NCBI RefSeq assembly: GCF_007991515.1
Contig: NZ_BJYM01000003.1
Location: 124,001 to 188,000 of the forward strand
Direction of reading: 5' to 3'
DNA from: Oceanobacillus sojae
Lineage (GTDB): Bacteria > Bacillota > Bacilli > Bacillales > Amphibacillaceae
Length of the DNA: 64,000 nucleotides
This document shows, one piece after another, positions 1 through 8,001 of the stretch. Below the pieces are notes generated by a model. The model was not told the origin of the DNA. It made no database searches and saw only the letters and a list, made by a program, of their open reading frames with translations. Numbering within the stretch: the stretch's first letter is position 1; each line of letters starts with the position of its first letter. The translations under genes and the position numbers were made by a program.

Positions 1-1
1 T

Positions 2-436
2 GTTATTAAAACATTTGTGACGATTGACGATACAACCAATGTGGAGCTCGTTGAAAGAGATGTAGAATACGATTACAATTTTAAAGGAGAGGAAATTGAT
101 CTGACTATACGGTTAGAATTCGTATTGATCGTTTCCGAAGCAGAGGATCATTTAAATGATAAGGATATTCAGAAAATGTTTGAAGAAAAGATGAGACAAG
201 ATACCCTTAAACTGGTGAAAAAAGTTCAGGACAAACATGCAGATGTATTAGGAATAAGCAACCGGATCAGAAAAAATTATACTAATGCAGAGCTGAAAAA
301 CTTTCTTGAAGAAATATATCCAAACATAAATGTTGATGTAGATGTGGAAGCAGTAATCGAAAATAATGGTAAGTTAAGAAACTTAAATAATGACGATTTT
401 GAAGACTGGGATAAGGAAAAGCAGGAACAGGACTAG
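2..436 (+). CDS. Ger(x)C-family spore germination protein, C-terminal part (5' end outside window)
   Basis: The reading frame is open from the left edge, so this is the tail of a longer gene. Its roughly 145 residues look like the C-terminal domain of Ger(x)C proteins, the lipoprotein subunit of nutrient germinant receptors in the spore inner membrane: an amphipathic helix followed by a segment resembling the family's helix-loop around KVQDKHADVLGI, then a final beta strand with alternating valines (NVDVDVEAVI) and a glycine turn. The last 20 residues are very acidic. The A and B receptor subunits would be expected upstream, outside the window. A hairpin terminator follows at once. Family assignment rests on the fold-like pattern and moderately conserved residues, so confidence is moderate. 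Confidence 0.6.
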   Translation, partial: VIKTFVTIDDTTNVELVERDVEYDYNFKGEEIDLTIRLEFVLIVSEAEDHLNDKDIQKMFEEKMRQDTLKLVKKVQDKHADVLGISNRIRKNYTNAELKNFLEEIYPNINVDVDVEAVIENNGKLRNLNNDDFEDWDKEKQEQD

Positions 437-447
437 TTTTAAAGATG

Positions 448-483
448 AATCCAGTTACCATGAGAATGGCAGCTGGATTTTTT
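448..483 (+). terminator. Rho-independent terminator after the germination gene
   Basis: Stem AATCCAG / CTGGATT with an inner CCAT/ATGG pairing, followed by a run of T. It closes the germination transcription unit 12 bases after the stop codon. Confidence 0.75.
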
Positions 484-697
484 AATCATTTCTAAATTGC
501 TATTAATTCAATGGATTATCGAAATTTAATGTGAAAAACAGGTAGAGGGAGGTTCAAATCGGAGAAATTGTAGAAAAGATTACACAATGAGAAGAGTTAA
601 TCAAAATCTGTCTGCAGAGATTTTCTGATGGGCTTATTAAAGTAATTCTCTGGAACATGTGATAAAATCGATATATATAAATCTTGGAGGGATAGCT

Positions 698-1186
698 ATG
701 TTTGGGAAGCTTTTTAAAAAGAAAGAGAATCAGGAAATTGAATTATTTGCTCCAGTTGATGGAGAAGTAATCCCTTTGGAAGAAGTGCCTGATCCAGTAT
801 TCGCTGAAAAAATGATGGGAGACGGAATTGCTATTAAACCATCTAATGGAAAAGTTGTATCACCAGTTGATGGGGATATTGTACAAGCGTTCCCGACAAA
901 GCATGCAGTAGGGATTAAAGCTGATAATGGAGCGGAAATTTTAATTCATATTGGTTTAGAAACAGTTGCTTTGAATGGAGAAGGATTCACAATCCATGTC
1001 AAAGAAGGAGATAAAGTGAAAAAAGGTGATGCACTTGTTGATGTGGATTTGGCAATTGTAGGTGAAAAAGCTGTAAGTACTGTAACACCAATGCTTGTTA
1101 CGAATATGAGTGATATCGAAGCTTTAAATAAACAAGATGTGAAGCAAGTTCAAGCAGGAGAAGATGTTGTTATTACTGTTAAATAA
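698..1186 (+). CDS. crr: PTS glucose-type EIIA component
   Basis: A 162-residue stand-alone EIIA of the glucose superfamily, which passes phosphate from HPr to a EIIB domain in the cytoplasm. The phosphorylated histidine lies in HIGLETV (about H84), with the partner histidine in PTKHAVGI (about H69); the opening FAPVDGEVIPLEEVPDPVFAEKMMG region is typical of the family. An upstream in-frame GTG at 659 exists, but the strong TTGGAGG at 684-690 sits seven bases before ATG 698, which fixes the start. No EIIBC gene is adjacent. TreP (15386-16819) in this window has no EIIA domain, so this protein, or another EIIA elsewhere, could serve it; that pairing is inference. A hairpin terminator follows. 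Confidence 0.92.
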   Translation: MFGKLFKKKENQEIELFAPVDGEVIPLEEVPDPVFAEKMMGDGIAIKPSNGKVVSPVDGDIVQAFPTKHAVGIKADNGAEILIHIGLETVALNGEGFTIHVKEGDKVKKGDALVDVDLAIVGEKAVSTVTPMLVTNMSDIEALNKQDVKQVQAGEDVVITVK

Positions 1187-1251
1187 AAGGAATTCGCAGT
1201 AAAAATAATTTTACCAGTCCTGCTGGAAAGAAAACAGGAGATTTATAAAGA

Positions 1252-1291
1252 AGCAGCAGTCCGCTTTGAAGTGAAAGGCTGTTGCTTTTTT
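1252..1291 (+). terminator. Terminator after the EIIA gene
   Basis: Stem AGCAGCAGTC / GGCTGTTGCT (with G-U pairs) followed by six T. The rest of 1300-1460 holds only a weaker AAAACG...CGTTTTTT hairpin (about 1390-1431) that may terminate the opposing pseudogene. Confidence 0.7.
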
Positions 1292-1462
1292 ATATCTTTT
1301 CCGATACGACGGAAAAATGTAAAATACAGCTTAATTATTACGCAAAAACGTAGACAATTAGCAGCTAAAATAACAGTAAAATAGTAAACAAAAACGCATG
1401 ATGATTAATATCTGCGCGATTTCGTTTTTTGTCTACTTCATTTTTTTACCGTAAGAAAAAGC

Positions 1463-1878
1463 TTATTCTTCTTTCGTTTTCCTATATCCGTAAAAGGTAC
1501 GAAACCCAATTCCTTCATAAAATAAGCGAGACGAACTGGTAGCAAGTAATTCAATTCTTACGTTTGGATATATATTATGCAGATAGTGAATAATTCTTTT
1601 TCCTAATCCTAAGCTCCTATACTGTTTGTCAATTAACAATTCACAAATAAATAGACTAACACGAGTGTCAATCCTCTTAGATAACCAACTATTCCGTGTC
1701 CCTGTATTTCAATAATGAGGGTTACATTGGAGTTTTTCCATGCTTCTTTTGTACTCAAATGATTTTCAACTAAATTAGACCAACCTTCTCTTTTATTTAA
1801 ATCTTGTATTTTACTGAAGTCTTTTTCTTCATATGGTCGAATAAATGCTTTTTCGTTGTTTTTTAAATCTATTTCCAT
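1463..1878 (-). pseudogene. GNAT acetyltransferase, frameshifted
   Basis: Two frames together make one GNAT N-acetyltransferase of about 138 residues. The first frame (start ATG at 1876-1878, AAGGAAGG upstream) runs from EIDLKNNEKAFIRPYEEKDF to GYLRGLT and then goes wrong, ending in a short hydrophobic tail at 1633. The next frame restores the family's second half: a LFICELLIDKQYRSLGLGKR stretch (acetyl-CoA P-loop of the Q/RxxGxG/A type) and the C-terminal LFYEGIGFRTF motif, ending at a TAA at 1463-1465. The break lies near 1665 and is explained by one lost base. Whether this is real decay or an assembly error cannot be told from the sequence. Confidence 0.75.
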
Positions 1879-2098
1879 AATAGAATTCCTTCCTTAAAGA
1901 TATTCTTTTTTTAATTTCTTCATCATTTCTTTTATCTTTTCCTCTATTATTTATTTTGCGAGTATATAATGATCTTACTTAAAAATTGATATACCAGCAA
2001 TCAAAGACATCTAATCATTTGTAAGGAACATTTAAAATAACTAAAGTATAGGCTGAAAAGTAGGGAATTTACCTAAAAAGATTCGTTTTATAAGTGAA

Positions 2099-2407
2099 GT
2101 GTCTAATTTGAATAATCCATTTAACCCAAATCAACATATGAATTCTTATAAACAGCAACATCCCCGGAATTATCAGCAGCCGAATATGGGACAGAATTCG
2201 ATAGAGCAGCAGGTTTTATCGGCGATTAATCCGGTAATCAATCACGGAATGCGAGAAGCGCAGCATCTTGGCTATCCACACGCATTAAGAGAAGCTGTAG
2301 CAATTTCCTATCTGATGGGGCAGGGGCAGGACTTTCAATTAGCTTGGCAAATGGTAGAGTCCTGGTGGAGACCGCAAACTCCTACACAGCCTGGGACTTT
2401 TTATTAA
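2099..2407 (+). CDS. Small hypothetical protein
   Basis: A 102-residue protein with a GTG start. The first 40 residues are rich in Asn, Gln, Pro and Tyr (NNPFNPNQHMNSYKQQH), of low-complexity coat-protein-like composition. The second half is a compact helical segment with HALREAVAISYLMGQG and a Trp-rich end (LAWQMVESWWRP). I do not recognise the family. The upstream ribosome binding site is weak (AAGTGAAG), so the start is uncertain, but the composition and a terminator directly downstream support a real gene. There is no signal peptide or membrane segment. Confidence 0.6.
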   Translation: MSNLNNPFNPNQHMNSYKQQHPRNYQQPNMGQNSIEQQVLSAINPVINHGMREAQHLGYPHALREAVAISYLMGQGQDFQLAWQMVESWWRPQTPTQPGTFY

Positions 2408-2427
2408 GATTAATATAAATAATGATA

Positions 2428-2456
2428 AAAATACCGATGTATTATCGGTATTTTTT
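2428..2456 (+). terminator. Terminator after the small hypothetical gene
   Basis: Perfect 8-bp stem ATACCGAT / ATCGGTAT with a short loop and a T tract. Confidence 0.85.
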
Positions 2457-2646
2457 ATTTGTTTTGTAACGTTGCGGTATTTTTCAATGGGACAAATTTC
2501 ATTCATTTATTTGGAAATGGAGATAATCCCCTCATGAAAATGAATTTTCTATGTATGGGCTAATATCAATCTTATTAAAGAATAATATTAGCTGAAATAA
2601 AAATATGGAAGTGTTTCTATTCTCTTGAGGGTGAATTAAATAAGCA

Positions 2647-2820
2647 TTAAATAACCGGATAAAACTGCTCGTAAACAGGATTTATAAAATACGGTGGTCT
2701 GGGTCCAATTTTCGGTAATTGATACGTATGTTGATTTGCTGTGTACAATACATCTACTTTTTCATTGGAATGGTTTACTAATAAGAGCGTCGCTTCCGGG
2801 TTGTAATAATATTGCTGCAT
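2647..2820 (-). CDS. Small hypothetical protein, Tyr/Pro-rich
   Basis: A 57-residue protein starting MQQYYYNPEATLLLVNHSNE. The frame extends 11 codons further upstream, but AAGGAGG lies eight bases before the internal ATG at 2818-2820 and decides the start. The product is a short beta-rich sequence ending PPYFINPVYEQFYPVI, without signal peptide or cysteines. It points away from the stress-type SDR gene at 2960. I do not recognise the family; the small size, Tyr content and Bacillaceae setting would fit a spore or stress protein, but nothing in the sequence proves it. Confidence 0.5.
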   Translation of the reverse strand: MQQYYYNPEATLLLVNHSNEKVDVLYTANQHTYQLPKIGPRPPYFINPVYEQFYPVI

Positions 2821-2959
2821 AACAAATTCCTCCTTGATTTGCCTCTTCTTCATACCTTATTCAGATTTCAATGATATGGAACTCTTCCTTGCACCTTTTC
2901 ACTATCTCCGCCCAAGTTTCATAAAGTAATCTATCCAGTTGATTTCAAGGAGGATGATC

Positions 2960-3889
2960 ATGACACAGGGTAAATCAAATAAACCAGCAGATCAAATATA
3001 CCCAATATATCCGAACTACGGAAAAATAACACAATATCAAGAGGTTGCGATGACAGTACCGGAGCAGCGTCAATATCGACAACCGGGACTGGAAAAATGG
3101 ATGATGCCTAGACCAATTATTGAGAATATAAATGAAAAAGGAAGTAATAGGCTTGCTGGTAAGGCTGTACTTATCACTGGAGGAGACAGTGGGATGGGAG
3201 CTGCTGCAGCAATAGCTTTTGCTAAAGAAGGTGCAGATGTAGCAATTGCTTATCTGGATGAACATGAGGATGCGAACCGGACAAAAAATCGGATTGAAGA
3301 GCTTGGAAAGCGTTGTTTATTGCTTCCAGGCGACTTAAGGGAGAAACGGCAGTGCTGTTATATAGTAGAGAAAACGGTTGAAACATTTGGTAAACTGGAT
3401 GTTCTCTGTAATCATGTCGGTATCCAGTTTCAGCAATTAAGCTTATTAGATATTACGGATGAGCAATTCGACGATACGTTTAAAGTAAATGTATACTCTC
3501 ATTTCTATACGACCCGTGCTGCACTTCCATACATGAAGGCAGGCAGCTCGATTATCAACACGGCATCTGTAGTAGCTTATGAGGGATATAAACAATTGAT
3601 GGACTACACTGCCACAAAAGGAGCGATCGTCAGCTTCTCAAGAGCATTAGCAAATAATTTAGTGGATCAGGGTATTCGCGTCAATGCTATTGCTCCGGGG
3701 CGTATATGGACACCGCTGATTCCAGCCAGTTTCTCTGCAGATGAAGTGACATTGGCAGGAAATCCGATGCAGCGGCAAGGTCAGCCTTTTGAGGTAGCAC
3801 CTACCTTTGTTTATCTGGCTTCAGATGATTCTCGTTTTGTTACGGGGCAGACATTACATGTGAATGGGGGACAATGGACGTCATCTTAA
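2960..3889 (+). CDS. SDR oxidoreductase, general stress protein 39 (YdaD/YhdF/YhxC) type
   Basis: A 309-residue cytoplasmic NAD(P)-dependent short-chain dehydrogenase of the class with a long N-terminal tail (residues 1-65, Tyr/Pro-rich, with [18 protein letters not shown]), as in the B. subtilis general stress SDRs. Rossmann motif TGGDSGMG at 73-80, catalytic S203, Y216 and K220 (YTATK). The usual NNAG structural motif is CNHVG at 150-154, an unusual version. AAGGAGG at 2947-2953 fits ATG 2960 best; ATG 2954 would touch the Shine-Dalgarno. The substrate is unknown for this class. A SigmaB promoter would be expected from the family, but I see no convincing one. 3890-4133 holds only a weak, long-looped GGAGTC...GACTCC pairing ahead of a T tract near 4045. 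Confidence 0.88.
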   Translation: MTQGKSNKPADQIYPIYPNYGKITQYQEVAMTVPEQRQYRQPGLEKWMMPRPIIENINEKGSNRLAGKAVLITGGDSGMGAAAAIAFAKEGADVAIAYLDEHEDANRTKNRIEELGKRCLLLPGDLREKRQCCYIVEKTVETFGKLDVLCNHVGIQFQQLSLLDITDEQFDDTFKVNVYSHFYTTRAALPYMKAGSSIINTASVVAYEGYKQLMDYTATKGAIVSFSRALANNLVDQGIRVNAIAPGRIWTPLIPASFSADEVTLAGNPMQRQGQPFEVAPTFVYLASDDSRFVTGQTLHVNGGQWTSS

Positions 3890-4133
3890 CAGAAAAATAA
3901 ATGGAGAACCTCTGTTCAAACAAATGTTTGATTAAAGCGATTGCTGAATTAAAGTCATATATCTTTAGCGGAGTCAGTTGTGATAGTAATCATAGGTATA
4001 CTGTTACTGTTCGTTCTGCGTTATAAAATGCTGGAAAGAGACTCCTTTTTTATCAATTTTTTATTTTATATATTATCAGCCCACCTCCCACTTGCATATA
4101 GTATTAACGACTAATTTTAGGGAGGATTTTTCG

Positions 4134-5030
4134 TTGTCACAATACCTTAATTCAATAAAACAATGGTGTGAAGAAATTTTGCAAACCTATCAGGAAGCAG
4201 GTAATCTTCTTCAAGAGCGTGTTCATGCAGAAGCATTAACTAAGTGGGAGGAAGAATTAACTCAATTTCAAAAGGAGCTTTTCAATAATCAAATTGCAGA
4301 CGAAGAGGAGGCATACGAGAGGGCAAATGTTTTATATACAAAGTTAAATTCTTATATAGAAGAGAGCAGAGAGGAGAGCCGTACAGAAGTAAATCGTGAA
4401 AGAGTTGTTCCGATTGGCGGGCATACACTTCCACCGCTGCCATACAGCTATGATGCTTTAGAGCCTTATATCGAACAAAGAATTATGGAACTGCATCATG
4501 ATAAGCATCATCAGAGCTATGTTGATGGTTTAAATAAAGCAGAAATGGAAATGCAGCAGGCTCGTTGGGATAATAATTTTGATCTGATTAAACATTGGGA
4601 AAGAGAGGCAGCGTTTAATGGTGCGGGACATTATCTGCACACGATATTCTGGAAGGTGATGAGCCCGGACGGAGGCGGTGAGCCAACAGGAGATTTAATG
4701 AATGAAATCGAACAGTCCTTTGGCAGCTATGATCAGTTTAAAGCACATTTTACTGGAGCAGCAAACAATGTAGAGGGTGGAGGCTGGGCTATCTTAGTAT
4801 GGTCACCGCGGGCAAGACGTCTGGAAATTCTGCAGGCGGAGAAGCATCAAAACTTAAGTCAATGGGATGTTGTTCCTCTGCTCGTCCTCGATGTGTGGGA
4901 GCACGCCTATTATCTGCAATATGAGAATGTGAAAGCAGACTATATAGACAATTGGTGGAATATCGTTAATTGGAACGAGGTGGAAAACCGCTTTAATAAG
5001 GCAAAACAATTGAAATGGCAGCCTTTTTGA
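4134..5030 (+). CDS. sodF: Superoxide dismutase (Mn/Fe family) with N-terminal helical extension
   Basis: A 298-residue protein. Residues 1-90 form a charged, coiled-coil-prone extension (QKELFNNQIADEEEAYERA) not found in the standard 200-residue enzyme; residues 91-298 are a complete Mn/Fe superoxide dismutase. Metal ligands are visible: H121 in ELHHDKHHQSYV, H169 in GHYLHTIFW, and D253 and H257 in DVWEHAYYLQYEN. The arrangement matches B. subtilis SodF, hence the symbol. The start is TTG at 4134, eight bases after AGGGAGG (4119-4125); earlier in-frame codons lack a binding site. The extension could serve oligomerisation or spore/envelope targeting (inference). The gene stands alone. Confidence 0.88.
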   Translation: MSQYLNSIKQWCEEILQTYQEAGNLLQERVHAEALTKWEEELTQFQKELFNNQIADEEEAYERANVLYTKLNSYIEESREESRTEVNRERVVPIGGHTLPPLPYSYDALEPYIEQRIMELHHDKHHQSYVDGLNKAEMEMQQARWDNNFDLIKHWEREAAFNGAGHYLHTIFWKVMSPDGGGEPTGDLMNEIEQSFGSYDQFKAHFTGAANNVEGGGWAILVWSPRARRLEILQAEKHQNLSQWDVVPLLVLDVWEHAYYLQYENVKADYIDNWWNIVNWNEVENRFNKAKQLKWQPF

Positions 5031-5106
5031 TCAAGAAAGTGTTTTAGCATTCTCTTAAAAGGGAACTGCATCTTCAAACATAAATTAATGGGAGGATACT
5101 GCTTAT

Positions 5107-5213
5107 ATGAGAACACAGTAATTTTTAGCAGCTATGGTATCTTTTTACTAGAATTTTCAGCTTGCAGTAATGACTCCGATGAAAATGGCGCAGATGATAA
5201 TGAGGCAGGCTAA
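5107..5213 (+). pseudogene. Remnant of a very small acidic lipoprotein gene
   Basis: TGGGAGG at 5089-5095 precedes ATG 5107. The frame gives MRTQ, then a TAA stop, then FLAAMVSF; after one missing base near 5147 it continues LLEFSACSNDSDENGADD and ends at TAA 5211-5213. Repaired, this is a 35-residue lipoprotein with a lipobox-like SAC. It resembles the start of the intact 73-residue lipoprotein at 28751-28972 (MRLKKSFLAAFGVSL...GACQSDENEE). It looks like a decayed member of the same family; two lesions make a single read error unlikely. Confidence 0.5.
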
Positions 5214-5243
5214 TACAAGTTATTCTTCTTGTATTAGCCTTTT
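5208..5243 (+). terminator. Terminator after the lipoprotein remnant
   Basis: Perfect 12-bp stem GGCTAATACAAG / CTTGTATTAGCC, then TTTT. It keeps a terminator behind a gene that no longer reads through. Confidence 0.8.
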
Positions 5244-5395
5244 CCTACGTAAAAAAAGTTATTAACTCATCATTTTTATTGCAAACTTTATATTAGAGAT
5301 ATAAATAATTCGAGTTTTTCTAAAAAAGATTCTGGCTCAAAAATAGTCATTGACTGAAACGTAAAGGCAAAGGGCATCAAATTTTTATAGCTCTG

Positions 5396-5424
5396 TTGAC
5401 ATGATTTTTATAATCATATATGAT
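5396..5424 (+). promoter_or_regulatory. SigmaA promoter of the GntR operon
   Basis: TTGACA at 5396-5401, exactly 17 bases, then TATGAT at 5419-5424. The -10 hexamer is the right end of the first palindrome of the operator pair, so a bound repressor would exclude RNA polymerase. Confidence 0.75.
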
Positions 5425-5445
5425 ATATCCTATATCATATATGAT
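5413..5445 (+). promoter_or_regulatory. Twin palindromic operator, probable GntR-protein site
   Basis: The 12-bp palindrome ATCATATATGAT occurs twice, at 5413-5424 and 5434-5445, with starts 21 bases apart (two helical turns, same DNA face). The space between also forms a larger dyad. It lies 30 bases upstream of the gntR start, so autoregulation by the adjacent FCD-type GntR protein is the simplest reading (inference). Confidence 0.65.
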
Positions 5446-5475
5446 GTATACGTTTACAAAAATGAGGTGGCAAAT

Positions 5476-6150
5476 ATGAATGTTTACAGTACCAAGAAAG
5501 AGATTATCTATCACGAGTTGAAGAAGGAAATACAAGAGGGTAAATATGAATTTGGTGAAAAGCTGGTCATTAGCCGGTTGGCAAAAAGATTTGGAACGAG
5601 TGAAATTCCAGTCAGAGAGGCAATAAACCAATTAAACTCTGATAATTTAATTGAATTCACTCCACATGTAGGGGCAGTTGTCAGTACGTTATCATCAAAA
5701 GATATCCAAGAAATATTTGAAGTAAGAATTGAATTGGAAGGGCTAGCATCGAGATTGGCGGCTGAGAACATCAATGAAGAAATTATAAATAACTTAAGAT
5801 CTATTATTACAGCGTCTGAGGACTGTTTAGAGAAAAATGATTTTGAAGAAATAGAAAAACTTAATATGAAGTTTCATTTAACAATATATGAGGCCAGTGA
5901 TAACCTACTTCTTATTGGTATGATCAGGGATTTATGGAATAACACGAAACGATATCCTTCCCTATTTTCAAATAACAGGGGTCATGCGATGCATTCCATT
6001 AAAGAACACAAGTTTATAGTAGAGGCTTTGGAAATGAAAGATCCTGTTCTGGTTGAAAATGCAATGATGAAACATAAAGCAAACGCAGCTAAGGAAGTTT
6101 TAAGAATAACACAGCAGGATTACTATAATAATTTAGATATTGTAAATTAA
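5476..6150 (+). CDS. GntR-family regulator, FadR/FCD subfamily
   Basis: A 224-residue DNA-binding protein. Residues 5-70 form the winged helix (VISRLAKRFGTSEIPVREAI with the typical PVREA recognition helix); residues 75-205 are an all-helical FCD ligand domain with metal-site-type histidines (FHLTIYEAS, MHSIKEHKFI, MKHKANA). ATG 5476 follows GAGGTGG; the longer frame upstream runs through the operator and is not coding. It is the first gene of an operon with four metabolic genes, 26 bases before the FAH gene. FCD regulators usually bind small carboxylates, which suits the operon; a 2-hydroxy or 2-oxo acid is the likely effector (inference). Confidence 0.9.
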   Translation: MNVYSTKKEIIYHELKKEIQEGKYEFGEKLVISRLAKRFGTSEIPVREAINQLNSDNLIEFTPHVGAVVSTLSSKDIQEIFEVRIELEGLASRLAAENINEEIINNLRSIITASEDCLEKNDFEEIEKLNMKFHLTIYEASDNLLLIGMIRDLWNNTKRYPSLFSNNRGHAMHSIKEHKFIVEALEMKDPVLVENAMMKHKANAAKEVLRITQQDYYNNLDIVN

Positions 6151-6176
6151 GAAAAAGTATTTTGGGAGGAAAAGTA

Positions 6177-6938
6177 ATGAAATTCGTCAGATTTAAGAAT
6201 AATAACGAGGTATCTTACGGTTACTTAGAAGGAGATAAAATTATTCAATTAGAGAGTGATTTTATTATCGATAATCGTTTTATAAAAACAGGAAAGGAGT
6301 TTGAGAGGTCAGAAGTGACATTATTATCTCCTGTCCAACCCGGCCAAGTGATAGCCATCGGTTTGAACTATGTAAAACATGCTGAAGAAAGCGGAAAAGA
6401 AGTTCCAGAAGAGCCAATGATGTTCATGGTATCACCAACTGCTGTCATCGGAGATGGAGAGACGATTCAATTACCTACGGAAAAACATAGAATTGATTTC
6501 GAAGCTGAATTGGCAATTGTTATTGGAAAAGAAGCTTATAAACTATCGGAGAAAGAAGCATTAGATTATGTATTTGGTTACACCATTAATAATGATGTTT
6601 CAGACCGAGACCTGCAAAAAAAAGATGGCCAATTCACACGAGCAAAATCATTCAAGACATTTAAGCCGCTTGGCCCATCGATAGAAACAAATATTGATCC
6701 CAATAACGTAGCTATTAAATTATCAGTTAATGGAGAAATAAAGCAAGATTCTAACACAAATGACCTGATTCATAATATTGAAAAGGTACTGGCTCATGTA
6801 ACGGATGTTATATCCCTGCAGCCGGGGGATGTTATTTTAACAGGTACACCATCTGGAGTAGGGCCGCTGCAGGATGGAGATTTAGTAGAAATTGAAATAG
6901 AAGGAATTGGTAAGTTAAGCAATAAAGTAATCAGCTGA
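6177..6938 (+). CDS. Fumarylacetoacetate hydrolase (FAH) family protein
   Basis: A 253-residue FAH-fold enzyme. The N-terminal 50 residues form the small lid domain; the FAH core follows, with metal ligands in RIDFEAELAIVIG (E109, E111) and NNDVSDRDLQ (D140), and the closing LTGTPSGVGPLQDGD and EIEGIGKLSN motifs. Members act on 2-oxo acids with a 4-oxo or enol function: hydratases and isomerases of catechol meta-cleavage, oxaloacetate decarboxylases or tautomerases. No ring-cleavage genes are present, and the neighbours are two 2-hydroxyacid dehydrogenases, so an activity on a 2-oxo acid produced by them (for example an oxaloacetate-like compound) is more plausible. Start ATG 6177 follows GGGAGG by eight bases. 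Confidence 0.85.
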   Translation: MKFVRFKNNNEVSYGYLEGDKIIQLESDFIIDNRFIKTGKEFERSEVTLLSPVQPGQVIAIGLNYVKHAEESGKEVPEEPMMFMVSPTAVIGDGETIQLPTEKHRIDFEAELAIVIGKEAYKLSEKEALDYVFGYTINNDVSDRDLQKKDGQFTRAKSFKTFKPLGPSIETNIDPNNVAIKLSVNGEIKQDSNTNDLIHNIEKVLAHVTDVISLQPGDVILTGTPSGVGPLQDGDLVEIEIEGIGKLSNKVIS

Positions 6939-6956
6939 TTTAGAAAGGGAGAGAAT

Positions 6957-7991
6957 ATGTATATTGATCAGAATAAAATCATGAATTTTTCAAATAACTG
7001 CTTCATCAAGCTGGGTATGCCAGAAGAAGAAGCCAATATAATAACAGAAGTAATGCTGGAAGCTGATTTAAGAGGAATCCATAGTCATGGTTTCCTCAGA
7101 CTTCCTATATATGTTGAACGTATACAAAAGGGGCTAATTAAAAACAAAGCAGAGATTACAGAAGAGAATAATAGCACTTCATCACTTGTTGTGAATGGTA
7201 ATTATTCGGCTGGACAAGTGGCAGGGAAATATGCAATGGAAAAATCAATTGAAATAGCTGAGGAAAATGGTGTTGGTTTAGTAGCTGTAAAAAACAGCAA
7301 CCACTTTGGGATTACTGCATTTTACTCTCTCTTAGCGGCCCAAAAAGATAAAATTGGGATTGTTATCAGTAATGTTGCACCGTTAATGCCGGCTATAGGA
7401 GGGAAAGAAAAAGTTATTGGAAATAACCCGATATCGATCGCAGCTCCTTCCAAAGAGAAACCAATTGTTCTGGATATGGCATTAAGTAACACAGCTTTGG
7501 GAAAAGTAATTTTTCATAAAGGAAATAATATGAAAATTCCAAAAGAATGGGGAGTAGATGCTGAAGGAGTGCCTACAGACGAACCGGAGAAAATTCTTAA
7601 TGGGGGACTGCTTTCAGCTGTAGGCGGACCTAAAGGCTTTGGTTTGGCGGTTATGGCAGAAATCTTAACAGGTGTTTTATCTGGCGGTGATTTTTCCAAG
7701 ATGATTCCTTCGATGTATGATACGGAGAGAAAGCAATCAATTTCGCACTTCATGCTGACTATTGATATAAAAAAATTAATACCTTTGGAAACATATTATT
7801 CGAATATAGACCAGCTGATTAGCTTCATAAAACATTCATCCAAGGCAGAAGGAGTAGAAGAAATATATATGCCGGGGGAAATTGAATTTATGAAGGAAGA
7901 AAATAATAGATTAAAAGGAATTCCTATGGAACACAATATATTTAACCAATTGAATGAATTAGCTGTTGAACTCAACGTAGAAGGGCTATAG
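6957..7991 (+). CDS. Malate/L-lactate dehydrogenase family (Ldh_2) oxidoreductase
   Basis: A 344-residue NAD(P)-dependent dehydrogenase of the Ldh_2 fold, unrelated to classical lactate dehydrogenase. Visible signatures are ADLRGIHSHGFLRLP (residues 37-50, with the conserved HSHG near 42-45), NSNHFGITAFYS (H116), IGNNPISIAAPS and the glycine-rich GGPKGFGLAVMAEIL toward the C-terminus. Relatives oxidise malate, (R)-sulfolactate, ureidoglycolate, 2,3-diketogulonate or similar 2-hydroxy acids. It is 18 bases behind the FAH gene and 10 before the transporter gene, clearly co-transcribed. The operon also has a D-2-hydroxyacid dehydrogenase of a different fold, suggesting a pair acting on opposite stereoisomers. 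The substrate cannot be read from sequence. Confidence 0.87.
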   Translation: MYIDQNKIMNFSNNCFIKLGMPEEEANIITEVMLEADLRGIHSHGFLRLPIYVERIQKGLIKNKAEITEENNSTSSLVVNGNYSAGQVAGKYAMEKSIEIAEENGVGLVAVKNSNHFGITAFYSLLAAQKDKIGIVISNVAPLMPAIGGKEKVIGNNPISIAAPSKEKPIVLDMALSNTALGKVIFHKGNNMKIPKEWGVDAEGVPTDEPEKILNGGLLSAVGGPKGFGLAVMAEILTGVLSGGDFSKMIPSMYDTERKQSISHFMLTIDIKKLIPLETYYSNIDQLISFIKHSSKAEGVEEIYMPGEIEFMKEENNRLKGIPMEHNIFNQLNELAVELNVEGL

Positions 7992-8001
7992 GAGGAAAAG
8001 A

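Noticed and set aside
5413-5445. Repeated 12-mers as a possible short CRISPR-like or satellite repeat
   Set aside because: Only two copies, palindromic, and placed exactly on a promoter; an operator explains them.
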